Below, in pieces: positions 15,936-25,245 of a stretch of 64,000 nucleotides of DNA. Source of the stretch: DASWID01 sp049682815. GTDB taxonomy: Bacteria > Desulfobacterota_D > UBA1144 > Nemesobacterales > CSP1-2. The notes beneath the pieces were generated by a model, which made no database searches, was not told the origin of the DNA, and was given only the letters and a program-made list of their open reading frames with translations. A program made the translations under genes and the position numbers. Where the stretch lies: contig JBAUII010000006.1 in NCBI GenBank assembly GCA_049682815.1, positions 1 through 64,000 on the forward strand, written 5' to 3'. How positions within the stretch are numbered: the first letter of the stretch is position 1; the number at the start of each line of letters is the position of its first letter.

Positions 15936-18911
15936 ATGCCGGAGAAGAAAGAGGGCAGTAATAACGGTATTAAAAGACGGGATTTTCTAAAAATAATTGG
16001 CGTTGCCGGAGGGACTGCGGCTGCTACAGGTTGCTCTTCCGACCCGGTCGAACAGCTAATCCCGTTTGTAATCCCTCCATATGGCATAATTCCGGGTGTT
16101 CCCAATTGGTATGCTACAACCTGTAGAGAATGCCCAGCCGGTTGTGGGACGCTTGTCAAAAATCGTGAAGGGAGAGCGATTAAGGTCGAAGGAAATCCCA
16201 AAAGCACCATCAGTTACGGTAAAACATGTGCAAGAGGTCAAGCTGCTCTTCAGGGGCTTTACGATCCTGACCGTATTCGTTCGCCACTTTTGAAGAACTC
16301 TTCCGGCAAGCTGCAGCCCTTGGGGTGGGAGCAGGCTGAAAAGGTTTTGTTGGATAAAATTCAAGAGCTGCTTGATCAGGGCAGGGCTGACAAGATCGTC
16401 ATTATGACAAACAATGTCTCAGGGACTCTTAACGATCTCATAGATGAATGGATGAATGCGCTTGGCGGGGGCAAACATATAGTTTATGAAACATTTGCCC
16501 ATGAACCTATTAAGAAAGCAAATAGGATTACATTTGGGATCGAGAGCATCCCATCCTACCGGATTGAGAGAGCTAAGTACCTGCTTTCATTTGGCTCAGA
16601 CTTCATTGAGACATGGCTTTCACCTGTAGAGTTCGCCAATAAGTTTAGTCAGGCGCACAGCTACAAGGACAAAAGCAGGAGTATGGGCAAGTTTGTTCAA
16701 ATTGAACCGAGATCCTCGATTACAGCTTCGAGTGCGGACCATTGGGTGGCTATCAAGCCGGGGACTGAGGGAATGCTTGCCCTAGGGATTACAAATTTGA
16801 TCTTGGATAGCGGCAGGGGCTCGATATCCGGTGGAGAAGCCACCAGGCTTAAAGATCTCGTTGGCCTCTACACTCTTGATAAAGTTTCTACAATTTGCGA
16901 TATACCGAAAGACACCATAGTTGAAATTGCAAAAGATTTTGTTGAATTGACTCCCAGTCTTGCGATCGGGGGAGGGGCTGCGTATACAACTACTAATGCG
17001 ACACAGACCATTTGCGCAATAAATATCCTAAACTATGTTGGGGGCAACATAGGTGATACGGTTAACTTTGGAGATACTCTTACCATCGCTAATGCGAATT
17101 CGTTCGGGGAGATTACATCCCTCGTGGAGTCGATGAAGAACGGAGATGTTGAGCTTCTTTTTGTTTACAACGTTAACCCTGTGTTTACCTTGCCTGAAGT
17201 TTTGAAATTCGAAGACGCAATCAAGAAAGTTCCCTTTGTCGCGAGCTTTTCGAGCTTCATGGATGAAACAACAGAGCATGCCAATATCATTCTTCCTGAC
17301 AACACGCCGCTCGAAAGCTGGGGTGACTACGTTCCGAAGGGAAGTGTTTATGGATTGATTCAGCCAACAATGAGTCCCGTTTTTAATACTAAATCGACCG
17401 GAGACTCGATTATATCTATTACGAAAAAAGTAAACGGACTTGAGAATCATTTCACCGCTAATAACTTCTATGAATACCTGATAGAGTCGTGGAAGAAGAT
17501 TCATTCAAGGATTGCCCCACAAAAGGATTTTGAAACGTTCTGGGTTGAAGCCTTAGAGAATGGAGGGGTTTTTAGCGAACTTCCTGCATCGCGGGTTCCA
17601 TTGGCCAATGAGGCTTATAGTACCGATTTCTCAGATCTTGAGCCAGAGATAGAAGGTGATGGAGAATTGTATTTTATACCTTTCCCATCATATAGATATT
17701 ATGACGGACGAGGGGCAAATAAGCCTTGGCTACAGGAGCTTCCTGATGCCCTAACGACCGCAGTGTGGGATTCATGGGTTGAAATCCACCCTGATACTGC
17801 CGGTAAAATCGGGATAAGGGAGGGTGACTTTGTCTCAATTGAATCGCCATACGGTAGAATTGAGACTCAGGCCTATATATATAAAGGTATCAGGCCCGAT
17901 ACAATTGCCGTTCCACTTGGCCTAGGTCACAAGAGCTACGGAAGATATGCAAAAGACCGTGGTGTGAGTCCCCTCAAGATCCTGCCCGCTGCTAAAGATA
18001 GGGACTCTGAAGGATTTGCATGGCTCTCCACCAAGGTAGATGTGTCCAAAACTGGAAAGAGGCAATTGTTGGTAAGGACGCAATACACTACCACTCAACA
18101 CGACCGCAATATAGCATTGGCGGCCACGCTGTCCCGGCTAAGGCAGAATGCCGGAGAGCATCATCAAGGGCATGATAATGTCGATCTGTATCCACCCCGG
18201 AAATATCTAACCCACCGCTGGGGAATGTCAATCGACCTATCGAAGTGTACCGGTTGTGGGGCATGCGTTACCGCCTGTTACGCGGAAAATAATGTGCCTT
18301 TTGTTGGGAAGGAACAGGTTGCAAGAAGGCGGGATATGTCTTGGATCAGGATCGAAAGATATTATGAGGAAAAGGATACAAGTCAGGGATTCAATACTAG
18401 ATTCATACCGATGCTGTGTCAGCAATGCGGCAACGCACCGTGTGAGCCTGTATGCCCAGTCTATGCCACCTACCATAACCCTGAAGGCTTAAACGCAATG
18501 ATATACAACCGCTGTGTAGGTACCAGGTACTGTTCGAATAACTGTCCTTACTCTGTCAGGAGGTTTAATTGGTTTACTTACCAATGGCCGCAGCCCCTTA
18601 ACTGGCAGCTTAACCCGGATGTCACTGTTCGCACCAAGGGGGTTATGGAGAAGTGCACTTTTTGTGTACAGAGGATTAAATACGTACAAAATATTGCCAA
18701 GGATGAGAACAGAAATCTCGGGGATGGTGAGATAACGCCGGCATGTGCCCAGGCTTGTCCTACTGACGCCATTGTATTTGGTGATCTGAAAGATGGGAAT
18801 AGCAGGGTATCTCAACTCTCAAATGAGGCGAGGGGTTATAAGGTGTTGTCGAATCTAAATACACAACCATCGATAACATATCTAAAAAAGGTTTACTGGG
18901 ATAGAGCATAA
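15936..18911 (+). CDS. actB: Alternative complex III subunit ActB, molybdoenzyme-like and Fe-S fusion
   Basis: A 991-residue fusion. It has a twin-arginine signal (KRRDFLKIIG, Arg14-Arg15) and a lipobox-like ATGC at 30-33. The N-terminal two thirds resemble the catalytic subunit of molybdopterin oxidoreductases. They keep a CxxCxxxC...C set (Cys63, Cys66, Cys70, Cys98), the pattern that holds a [4Fe-4S] in that superfamily. The C-terminal third is a ferredoxin-like module with four cysteine sets: CTGCGACVTAC, CQQCGNAPCEPVC, CVGTRYCSNNC, and CTFCVQR with CAQACPTDA. It carries electrons from the quinol site to the hemes. It overlaps actC by one base. The export signal places it on the periplasmic face. 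Confidence 0.93.
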   Translation: MPEKKEGSNNGIKRRDFLKIIGVAGGTAAATGCSSDPVEQLIPFVIPPYGIIPGVPNWYATTCRECPAGCGTLVKNREGRAIKVEGNPKSTISYGKTCARGQAALQGLYDPDRIRSPLLKNSSGKLQPLGWEQAEKVLLDKIQELLDQGRADKIVIMTNNVSGTLNDLIDEWMNALGGGKHIVYETFAHEPIKKANRITFGIESIPSYRIERAKYLLSFGSDFIETWLSPVEFANKFSQAHSYKDKSRSMGKFVQIEPRSSITASSADHWVAIKPGTEGMLALGITNLILDSGRGSISGGEATRLKDLVGLYTLDKVSTICDIPKDTIVEIAKDFVELTPSLAIGGGAAYTTTNATQTICAINILNYVGGNIGDTVNFGDTLTIANANSFGEITSLVESMKNGDVELLFVYNVNPVFTLPEVLKFEDAIKKVPFVASFSSFMDETTEHANIILPDNTPLESWGDYVPKGSVYGLIQPTMSPVFNTKSTGDSIISITKKVNGLENHFTANNFYEYLIESWKKIHSRIAPQKDFETFWVEALENGGVFSELPASRVPLANEAYSTDFSDLEPEIEGDGELYFIPFPSYRYYDGRGANKPWLQELPDALTTAVWDSWVEIHPDTAGKIGIREGDFVSIESPYGRIETQAYIYKGIRPDTIAVPLGLGHKSYGRYAKDRGVSPLKILPAAKDRDSEGFAWLSTKVDVSKTGKRQLLVRTQYTTTQHDRNIALAATLSRLRQNAGEHHQGHDNVDLYPPRKYLTHRWGMSIDLSKCTGCGACVTACYAENNVPFVGKEQVARRRDMSWIRIERYYEEKDTSQGFNTRFIPMLCQQCGNAPCEPVCPVYATYHNPEGLNAMIYNRCVGTRYCSNNCPYSVRRFNWFTYQWPQPLNWQLNPDVTVRTKGVMEKCTFCVQRIKYVQNIAKDENRNLGDGEITPACAQACPTDAIVFGDLKDGNSRVSQLSNEARGYKVLSNLNTQPSITYLKKVYWDRA

Positions 18912-20245
18912 TGAGCCGTGAATCAACATTGACTTATTCAAAGGTAAATGAAGACGTAATCAGGATGCTTGATAAGCCTACCTTCAAGTGGGTCGCTTTG
19001 TTTCTCTCTACATTGGCGTGCGTTGGATTCGGCCTATTTTGTTTTCTTTACCAGGTTTATACTGGCTTGGGAGTTGCCGGGTACAGACATCCGGTATTTT
19101 GGGGAGTCTATATAACCAATTTTGTATTTTGGGTTGGAATCGCACATTCTGGAACCCTTATATCTGCGATCCTCTATTTATTCCGGGCGAGATTCAGGAT
19201 GTCAATTTATCGAATAGCAGAGGCGATGACAGTTTTTGCGGTTCTCACCGCAGGTCTCTTTCCAATCATTCATCTGGGACGTCCCTGGAATTTTTACTGG
19301 CTCTTTCCATATCCTAATCAGCGTGAAATCTGGATTAACTTTAAGTCTCCATTGATCTGGGATGTCTTTGCAGTCAGCACATATTTAACAGTCAGCGCTA
19401 CTTTCTTTTTTGTCGGCATGATACCGGACATAGCGGCAGTAAGGGATAGGGTAAGAGAAGTTCCTCGAAAAATGATCTACACTATCTTATCACTGGGATG
19501 GAAGGGTTCCAACTGGGAATGGCTACACTACACCAGGGCTTATCTGTTTTTTGCGGCTTTTGCTACTCCGCTTGTTCTTTCAGTTCATAGCGTCGTGTCC
19601 TGGGACTTTGCGATGGCAAACCTTCCGGGTTGGCATACTACAATCTTTGCCCCCTATTTCGTTGCGGGTGCTATTTTTTCAGGTCTTGCCCTTGTAATTT
19701 CTCTGGCAGTTCCTATAAGGAAGCTATTTCATCTAGAGGAATATATCACCCTAGATAATTTTGAGGGAATGGCGAAACTTATCATTTTTACGTCGATGAT
19801 TGTAACCTATGCATATGCTGCAGAGTTTTTACTGGCCTGGTACAGTGGGAATCCTGCCGAATGGGGCCAGTTTAAGTACAGGGCAACCGGTGATTATGCG
19901 CTTTTCTACTGGATTATGGTCTTTTGTAATTCTGCTGTTCCAATCGTTCTTTGGTTTAAGGGTGTAAGGAGAAATATTAAAGCCCTGTTTGTAATCTCGA
20001 TATTCATTAATATTGGAATGTGGTTTGAAAGGTTCAACATAATAGTGATCTCACTTTCACATGGGTTTGAGCCAGGTGCCTGGGGTATTTATAAGCCTAC
20101 CTGGGTTGAATTGGGAATCACCGTCGGCAGCTTTGCCTGGTTTTTCATGTTCTTCCTGATATTCATTAAAACACTTCCCGCTATTTCTATTGCTGAGATG
20201 AAGGAAATACTTCCAGTTCCAAAGAAGGAGGAAAGAGCAAGATGA
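18911..20245 (+). CDS. actC: Alternative complex III subunit ActC, NrfD/PsrC-like membrane protein
   Basis: A 444-residue polytopic membrane protein with about ten hydrophobic helices, of the NrfD/PsrC family that binds quinol. Conserved-looking blocks are GVYITNFVFWVGIAHSGTLI near 65, IHLGRPWNFYWLFPYPN near 120 and HSVVSWDFAM near 230. It opens with DKPTFKW and its first helix. ActC and ActF are the paired quinone-interacting subunits of ACIII. The start is coupled to actB (TAATG) and the end overlaps actD by four bases (ATGA). Confidence 0.93.
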   Translation: MSRESTLTYSKVNEDVIRMLDKPTFKWVALFLSTLACVGFGLFCFLYQVYTGLGVAGYRHPVFWGVYITNFVFWVGIAHSGTLISAILYLFRARFRMSIYRIAEAMTVFAVLTAGLFPIIHLGRPWNFYWLFPYPNQREIWINFKSPLIWDVFAVSTYLTVSATFFFVGMIPDIAAVRDRVREVPRKMIYTILSLGWKGSNWEWLHYTRAYLFFAAFATPLVLSVHSVVSWDFAMANLPGWHTTIFAPYFVAGAIFSGLALVISLAVPIRKLFHLEEYITLDNFEGMAKLIIFTSMIVTYAYAAEFLLAWYSGNPAEWGQFKYRATGDYALFYWIMVFCNSAVPIVLWFKGVRRNIKALFVISIFINIGMWFERFNIIVISLSHGFEPGAWGIYKPTWVELGITVGSFAWFFMFFLIFIKTLPAISIAEMKEILPVPKKEERAR

Positions 20246-20754
20246 GGCCTGATCAGGGTGTGGTTGGAATTTATAGCTATTTGGATACAACTATCGAAAC
20301 TATAAAGAACCTTCGGACGGCTGGTTTTAAGAACTTTCGTGTTTTTTCACCATTCCCTTGTCATGAGTTAGAGGAGGTGCTTGATCAACCGGAGAGTATA
20401 GTTCGCTTCTTTACTTTGGGTGGTGCCTTGCTTGGCGCTATCTGTGGTTTTTCAATTACCATACTCACATCGACGGCTTGGCCGTTAAGTGTGAGCGCAA
20501 AACCCATAGTATCTATTCCTCCCTACATGATTATCGTTTTCGAACTTACAGTCTTGATAGGGGCTCTTTCAACGTTGTTAGGTCTCCTGATAAATTCCCG
20601 ATTGAGGCGTAACGTACCAAAGGGTGTTTATGACTCGAGATTCTCAGAGGACAAGTTTGGGGTTGTTGTTGCTTGTTATAAGCATAATATACCGAAGGTG
20701 GAAGAGATTATGAAATCATCGGGAGCGGAAGAAATTCGACTCGAGGGTATATGA
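20242..20754 (+). CDS. actD: Alternative complex III subunit ActD (DUF3341)
   Basis: A 170-residue protein with the DUF3341 layout: a soluble N-terminal ferredoxin-fold-like half (VVGIYSYLDTTIETIKNLR, then FRVFSPFPCHELEEVL) and two central transmembrane helices (about residues 52-75 and 90-113). A cytoplasmic tail ends DKFGVVVACYKHNIPKVEEI. It is the structural membrane subunit between ActC and ActE in ACIII operons. The four-base overlap with actC points to coupled translation. Confidence 0.92.
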   Translation: MRPDQGVVGIYSYLDTTIETIKNLRTAGFKNFRVFSPFPCHELEEVLDQPESIVRFFTLGGALLGAICGFSITILTSTAWPLSVSAKPIVSIPPYMIIVFELTVLIGALSTLLGLLINSRLRRNVPKGVYDSRFSEDKFGVVVACYKHNIPKVEEIMKSSGAEEIRLEGI

Positions 20755-20787
20755 AATAGGTTATACGATGTTGGAGGTGATTCTGTT

Positions 20788-21303
20788 TTGTTTGGTCGTT
20801 TAATGATTTATTTCTTACCAATAGTCCTGCTGATCGTCGTTTCCGCTACAGGGCCAGCATTCGGCTGGCCATGGTCGACCGACATGATGTATCAACCCTC
20901 CATTAAGCCCTATGAAGAGCCACTTCCCTATCCTGACCTGTCAATTACGAATAAAGGAATAAGGGTGGACCCGATAATCCCAAGAGAAGTGTTTGAAGAA
21001 ATGACAGTGAATCCGGTTAGCCCCGATGGGGCTTCGCTCGAAAAAGGCGAGGTGCTTTTCAAGAACTTCTGTGCACCCTGTCATGGACCGGAGGGAAAGG
21101 GCGATGGTCCAGTGATAAAAAAGGGGTTTTATCCCGTCAACCTTACGGCGCCACTTACCCAGGGCAGAACGGATGGATATATATATGCTTATATCAGGTT
21201 TGGTGGCAAGGTGATGATGCCAAGTTATCGTGAAAGCATCGGCGAACAGGACGCTTGGGAAATAGTAAATTATGTGAGAAAACTTCAGGGGAAACTCAAA
21301 TAG
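20788..21303 (+). CDS. actE: Alternative complex III subunit ActE, mono-heme cytochrome c
   Basis: A 171-residue periplasmic cytochrome c with one heme site, CAPCHGPEGKGDGP, near residues 92-96, and a distal Met in KVMMPSY near 147. The start is taken as TTG at 20788 because GGAGGT lies 10 bases upstream; an ATG 15 bases later is the alternative. The N-terminus is hydrophobic and is followed by PWSTDMMYQPSIKPYEEP, typical of ActE. It would be the terminal electron carrier of the complex. Confidence 0.92.
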   Translation: MFGRLMIYFLPIVLLIVVSATGPAFGWPWSTDMMYQPSIKPYEEPLPYPDLSITNKGIRVDPIIPREVFEEMTVNPVSPDGASLEKGEVLFKNFCAPCHGPEGKGDGPVIKKGFYPVNLTAPLTQGRTDGYIYAYIRFGGKVMMPSYRESIGEQDAWEIVNYVRKLQGKLK

Positions 21304-21326
21304 CGTAGAGGAGATTTTTGTAATAA

Positions 21327-22580
21327 ATGGATGATCTAATAAGAAAAGATGTGTTATCCAGGAGGCTTCAAACTCCAAAGTCGGTCATATTAATACTCTT
21401 GCTCCTGGTGATCATAGGAATAGCGGCCTTTCTCTCGCGGATATTGGGTCCAGATCCAGACGGCGCATGGCGGATTTATCTCGTTAATTTCCTGTTTTGG
21501 ACTGGAGTTGCACAGGCCGGAATAATCTTTTCATGTGCACTTCGTATAACAAACGCCAGATGGGGAAGGCCTCTGATTCGAATTAGCGAGGGTTTTGGTT
21601 CATTTATTCCAGTTTCTTTCATCTTATTGATTATCTTGTTTATAGGCAAGGATCATATACTTCCTTATGCAACCGAGCTTTATCACCCTCCCAAAGATAT
21701 TTGGCTTAACATCCCCTTTGTCGTATCCCGGAATCTTGGCGGATTCTTTGTTCTGATAATCCTTAGTTTGTTCTATGTCTACTATTCATTGAGGATGGAT
21801 CTGGGTGGGTTTGGAGATAAGCTCGATGGTATAAGTTCGTGGATAGCTTCTGGTTGGCAGGGTGATGATGAGAGGGATAAGATCTGGCCTAAAATTAAAA
21901 AACTAGCCCCAGCAGTAGTCCTGGTTTATGCAGTTGTATTCAGCCTTTTTGCGTGGGACCTTATGATGTCCCTTGATCCTGAGTGGTATAGCACCCTTTT
22001 TGGGCCCTTTTATTTTGTTGGGAACTTTGTGGCCGCCATCGGTGGAACCATAATCATTTCTTCATTTGTCAGAAAGTATTCTGGTCTTCAGGCCTATATC
22101 ACGAGATTTCAGTACCATGACATGGGGAAACTGCTATTGGGCTTCTCCCTATTCTGGGTATATCTGTTCTTTTCTCAATTTCTACCAATTTGGTATGGTA
22201 ATATGCCCGAAGAAGCGGGATTTGTTTACCAGCGCGCACGTGTTGAGCCATTCACGACCTTCGGATGGGTTGTTCTATCGTGTTGTTTTATATTCCCTTT
22301 TATAACGCTGTTTTCAAAGACAAACAAGATTGTTATACCCATTCTTGTTTTTATAGCGTCTGTTTCATTTATCGGCTTTTGGCTGGTTGAATACATCCTC
22401 GTGATTCCATCCTTTACGGATGATATAACCTTCGGATTGACCCAGATTCTAATCACACTCGGCTTCCTTTCCGGTTTCCTTCTCACATTCCTTTGGTTTG
22501 CAAGGTCTTTTCCAATAATTCCCTTTGGGGATCCTTATTTTATTGGCAAGGCCGATTCACATAATTCTGGAGGACATTGA
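21327..22580 (+). CDS. actF: Alternative complex III subunit ActF, NrfD-like membrane protein
   Basis: A 417-residue polytopic protein with about ten helices, paralogous to ActC. FLFWTGVAQAGIIFSCAL near 55 parallels the ActC block, and VVFSLFAWDLMMSLDPEWYS near 205 and FLPIWYGNMPEE near 285 are typical ActF signatures. It forms the second membrane half of the complex, thought to be involved in proton movement. Its stop codon overlaps the ATG of a small downstream membrane gene. Confidence 0.93.
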   Translation: MDDLIRKDVLSRRLQTPKSVILILLLLVIIGIAAFLSRILGPDPDGAWRIYLVNFLFWTGVAQAGIIFSCALRITNARWGRPLIRISEGFGSFIPVSFILLIILFIGKDHILPYATELYHPPKDIWLNIPFVVSRNLGGFFVLIILSLFYVYYSLRMDLGGFGDKLDGISSWIASGWQGDDERDKIWPKIKKLAPAVVLVYAVVFSLFAWDLMMSLDPEWYSTLFGPFYFVGNFVAAIGGTIIISSFVRKYSGLQAYITRFQYHDMGKLLLGFSLFWVYLFFSQFLPIWYGNMPEEAGFVYQRARVEPFTTFGWVVLSCCFIFPFITLFSKTNKIVIPILVFIASVSFIGFWLVEYILVIPSFTDDITFGLTQILITLGFLSGFLLTFLWFARSFPIIPFGDPYFIGKADSHNSGGH

Positions 22581-22720
22581 TGGAAGAGCATATTGACGTT
22601 GTTACTCAAATTGTTGTCGCGGTACTTTGTATTGCGATTTTAGGAGCAATTTCAACTGTTGCGGTGGTTGCGCTATTCGGACCCATTATCGCGCCTTTAA
22701 TGAACTATCTCCCCTGGTAG
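22580..22720 (+). CDS. Small single-helix membrane protein at the end of the ACIII operon
   Basis: A 46-residue open frame starting at the ATG that overlaps the actF stop (TGATG). TGGAGG is about 8 bases upstream, so it is translationally coupled. The product starts MEEHIDVVTQIVVAVLCIAI, continues hydrophobic to VVALFGPIIAP and ends LMNYLPW. It is one transmembrane helix with an acidic start. I do not recognise it. Its position suggests a small accessory or assembly subunit of ACIII. No oxidase genes follow. Confidence 0.72.
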   Translation: MEEHIDVVTQIVVAVLCIAILGAISTVAVVALFGPIIAPLMNYLPW

Positions 22721-22777
22721 GGTTGGTCAATCCTCTCAAACCTTAATTGAACGTGCTTTATGGTGTAATATACAATG

Positions 22778-23110
22778 GTAGAGACGCAAAATGTTGCGTC
22801 TCTACCTGGTATGAATTAATGGAATTTTATAAAAATAAATATCGGATCTCACAGAATTATCATCATCAATGTAGGGGCGAATCTTGCATTCGCCCTGATT
22901 ATTCAATCGGCGATCACGAGGCGGGCGATCACAAGGATCGCCCCTACTGGTAGATTGTGGCAACGTAATTATTACGAACACATTATACGCAATGAGGGCG
23001 ATTTAAATGAGATACGCGAATATATCGTCGCCAATCCTTTGAATTGGGAGAAAGACGAAGAAAATAAGGAAAAATAAAATACGTAGAGACGCAAGATCTT
23101 GCGTCTCTAC
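22778..23110. repeat. Palindrome-bounded repeat cluster
   Basis: Two 28-base near-identical palindromes built on GTAGAGACGCAA/TTGCGTCTCTAC lie at 22778-22805 and 23083-23110. Between them is a longer inverted structure starting GTAGGGGCGAAT (22871) and ending ATCGCCCCTAC (22947), then a transposase fragment. The cluster fills the gap between the ACIII operon and the crotonase gene, and the last palindrome ends 7 bases before the latter's ribosome site. Confidence 0.7.
22952..23077 (+). pseudogene. C-terminal fragment of a Y1/RAYT-type transposase
   Basis: The frame reads LWQRNYYEHIIRNEGDLNEI, then REYIVANPLNW and a Glu/Lys tail ending at TAA 23075-23077. This matches the C-terminal block of REP-associated tyrosine transposases (WQRNYYEHIIR...NP..W). 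No upstream part with HUH or Tyr is present; the fragment begins directly after a palindromic repeat. Confidence 0.75.
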
Positions 23111-23128
23111 AGAACCAAGGAGGTCAAA

Positions 23129-23977
23129 ATGGCAAAAGCTAAAGCATCAAAGTCGGCACAAAAAGAAAGAACTTCCAAGAAGAAGGGCTCATCCCTTAAA
23201 TTTGAAAACATTCTCTATGAGAAGAAAAAGCGCATAGCGCGCGTCACGATTAACCGTGCCGAGGTCAGAAATGCACTCAATTCTGCGACTAGAGAGGAGC
23301 TTGCAATCGCCATCGAGGATGCGTGGGTAGACGATAATATTGGAGTAATAGTTCTCACGGGGGCAGGGGATAAGGCATTTTCGGCCGGTGGCGATCTGTC
23401 CTGGATTGTTGATCCTAAAAAGAAGGTTGACGCAAAGTTCATGCTCGTTCACTACCGGCTTGCGAATGCAATGAGGAATTGCGGGAAGCCGATTATTGCC
23501 AGGGTTAATGGTTATTGTGTCGGTGGCGGGAATGAGCTTAACATGCTATGCGACCTGACAATCGCATCTGAGGATTCGATCTTTGCGCAAGCTGGTCCTT
23601 TGGTGGGTAGTGCCCCTATATGGTATGGATTGCAGCAGCTCCAACATTGCGTTGGTGACAAAAAAGCCAGAGAGGTTGTTTATCTATGTAATCGATATTC
23701 CGCCAAAGAGGCTATGGAAATGGGTTGGGTAAATACGGTTGTTCCAAAGGAAAAGCTCGACGAGGAGGTTGATACCTGGTGCGAGAGATTGCTTCAGATG
23801 AGCAGGCAGTCGTTAAGGATCGCGAAGTTTCAGATTAACTTTGCCTCTGATATGGCGCACGCTCAAATCACACACGGTCTGGAGCTCGCGAGATTCTTTA
23901 TGAAGGCTCCAGAGATGGTCGAGGGGGCAAAAGCGTTCTTGGAGAAGCGCAAGCCGGATTTCTGGAACGTCGACTAG
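23129..23977 (+). CDS. Crotonase-superfamily enzyme, MenB/BadI-like
   Basis: Start at ATG 23129 (AAGGAGG 8 bases upstream), giving 282 residues. The first 25 residues are a Lys/Ser-rich extension. The crotonase core follows, with oxyanion-hole segments AFSAGGDLSWI near 90 and GGGNELNMLCDLTIA near 135. CDLTIASEDSIFAQAGPLVG, then KKAREVVYLCNRYSAKEA and an EKRKPDF tail, resemble 1,4-dihydroxynaphthoyl-CoA synthase and 2-ketocyclohexanecarboxyl-CoA hydrolase more than ordinary enoyl-CoA hydratases. It acts on an acyl-CoA in the cytoplasm. No other menaquinone or aromatic-degradation genes are adjacent, so the substrate is open. Confidence 0.82.
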   Translation: MAKAKASKSAQKERTSKKKGSSLKFENILYEKKKRIARVTINRAEVRNALNSATREELAIAIEDAWVDDNIGVIVLTGAGDKAFSAGGDLSWIVDPKKKVDAKFMLVHYRLANAMRNCGKPIIARVNGYCVGGGNELNMLCDLTIASEDSIFAQAGPLVGSAPIWYGLQQLQHCVGDKKAREVVYLCNRYSAKEAMEMGWVNTVVPKEKLDEEVDTWCERLLQMSRQSLRIAKFQINFASDMAHAQITHGLELARFFMKAPEMVEGAKAFLEKRKPDFWNVD

Positions 23978-23989
23978 TGAATAAATTCA

Positions 23990-24151
23990 GATCCATGATA
24001 CATGATCCAGGATGCAAGATTAAAGACGAACGACAAAGTAGATCGTAATCCTTTATTCCTTATCCTGTCTTCCGTCTCCTGTCTTCCGTCTCCCGTCTTC
24101 TCATCCTGCATCGTGCATCGTGCATCCTGCATCCTGTATCATGCATCATTC
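23990..24151. repeat. Inverted 7-bp unit arrays
   Basis: The left arm (23990-24024) has five GATNCAN units (GATCCAT, GATACAT, GATCCAG, GATGCAA, GATTAAA). The right arm ends with seven ATCNTGN units (24103-24151, e.g. ATCCTGC, ATCGTGC, ATCATGC). Before them, 24062-24102 shows further 7-base periodicity built on CTTCCGT and CTCCTGT. The array touches the stop codon of the downstream minus-strand gene. Confidence 0.8.
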
Positions 24152-25082
24152 ATTTGAATGCCGACATCACTTCTTTAGCAAACAAGCGTAGCGTAGCAGG
24201 GTTCATATAGTCTGAAAAGAATATTGTGTACTTGCTTATTCCTCTTTTGGCGTTATCTTCGATCTTTTCTATACACTTGTCCGGGGTTCCTATAATCCCA
24301 AATTTTTCAATATCTCCGAAGAATCCATATCTTTTTTTGGCAATCGGGATTTTTTCTTCTAGCTCCTTTTTATCATTAGCAACTACGCAGATTGTCTGCT
24401 GAGATATCTTAATGCTATTTATATCCCGACCCATGTCAGAGCAGTGTTTCGTCAGTGCCGCAAGCTTACGATCATACTCAAGGGCATTTGTGCCAGGGCA
24501 ATTCCACTCATCTGCCAGCTCAGCAGCGGCACGAAGTAAATACTTCTCGCCTCCACCGCCAATTATGATAGGGGGATGGGGTTTTTGGATGGGTTTTGGG
24601 TTGCAATATGCATCAACGATTTGATAGTGTTTACCGCGGAATGTGGCTTTTTCTTCTGTCCACATGGATCTTATTATCGTTAGCGATTCATTCATTTGTT
24701 CTATCCTAGTTTTCGTATCGGGGAAGTCATAACCGTAGGCTTCGTATTCGGGCTCAAACCAACCGGCTCCAACTGCGAACTCCAATCTGCCTTTACTGAT
24801 GACATCGAGAGTCGATGCCATCTTAGCGAGAAGAGGAGGATGTCTAAATGAGTTGCATAGTACCAGGGTCCCGATTCTCACCTGTGAGGTAACGGTTGAG
24901 AGAGCGGACATCATGGTCCATGCCTCATAGATATCCAGGTCTATGGCTCCCATTCCGAGGATGTGGTCAAAGAACCAAATCGAGTGGAAACCGAGCTGAT
25001 CACACAGCTCGGCAGCCTCTCTGATTTTTGAGAAATCAATTTTCTGCTGTCGCAGCATAACTCCGAAATCAATTTTAGCCAT
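24150..25082 (-). CDS. LLM-class flavin/F420-dependent oxidoreductase
   Basis: A 310-residue luciferase-like TIM barrel that uses F420 or FMN. SIWFFDHILGMG near 34, RIGTLVLCNSFRHPPLLAKM near 69-88 and GRLEFAVGAGWFEPEYEAYG near 98-117 are the standard motifs. PHPPIIIGGGGEKYLLR near 168 is the coenzyme-binding loop, and GTPDKCIEKIED near 265 is the conserved C-terminal block. The substrate is unknown. It is single, with its 3' end on the heptamer repeat. GC and codon use look like its neighbours. Confidence 0.88.
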   Translation of the reverse strand: MAKIDFGVMLRQQKIDFSKIREAAELCDQLGFHSIWFFDHILGMGAIDLDIYEAWTMMSALSTVTSQVRIGTLVLCNSFRHPPLLAKMASTLDVISKGRLEFAVGAGWFEPEYEAYGYDFPDTKTRIEQMNESLTIIRSMWTEEKATFRGKHYQIVDAYCNPKPIQKPHPPIIIGGGGEKYLLRAAAELADEWNCPGTNALEYDRKLAALTKHCSDMGRDINSIKISQQTICVVANDKKELEEKIPIAKKRYGFFGDIEKFGIIGTPDKCIEKIEDNAKRGISKYTIFFSDYMNPATLRLFAKEVMSAFK

Positions 25083-25245
25083 CTTAAGTCACCCTTTCCT
25101 TTATGCTAGTTGACGAAACCTTTCACTTTAACAGAGTGATACAGTTCGATCAACATCTCGCGTAAAATGGGTCAACATAAGAGTTTGACACATTGAAGAA
25201 TATGGATTAATTTTACAGGCTATTCGTTCTGAAATGGGAGAGAGT

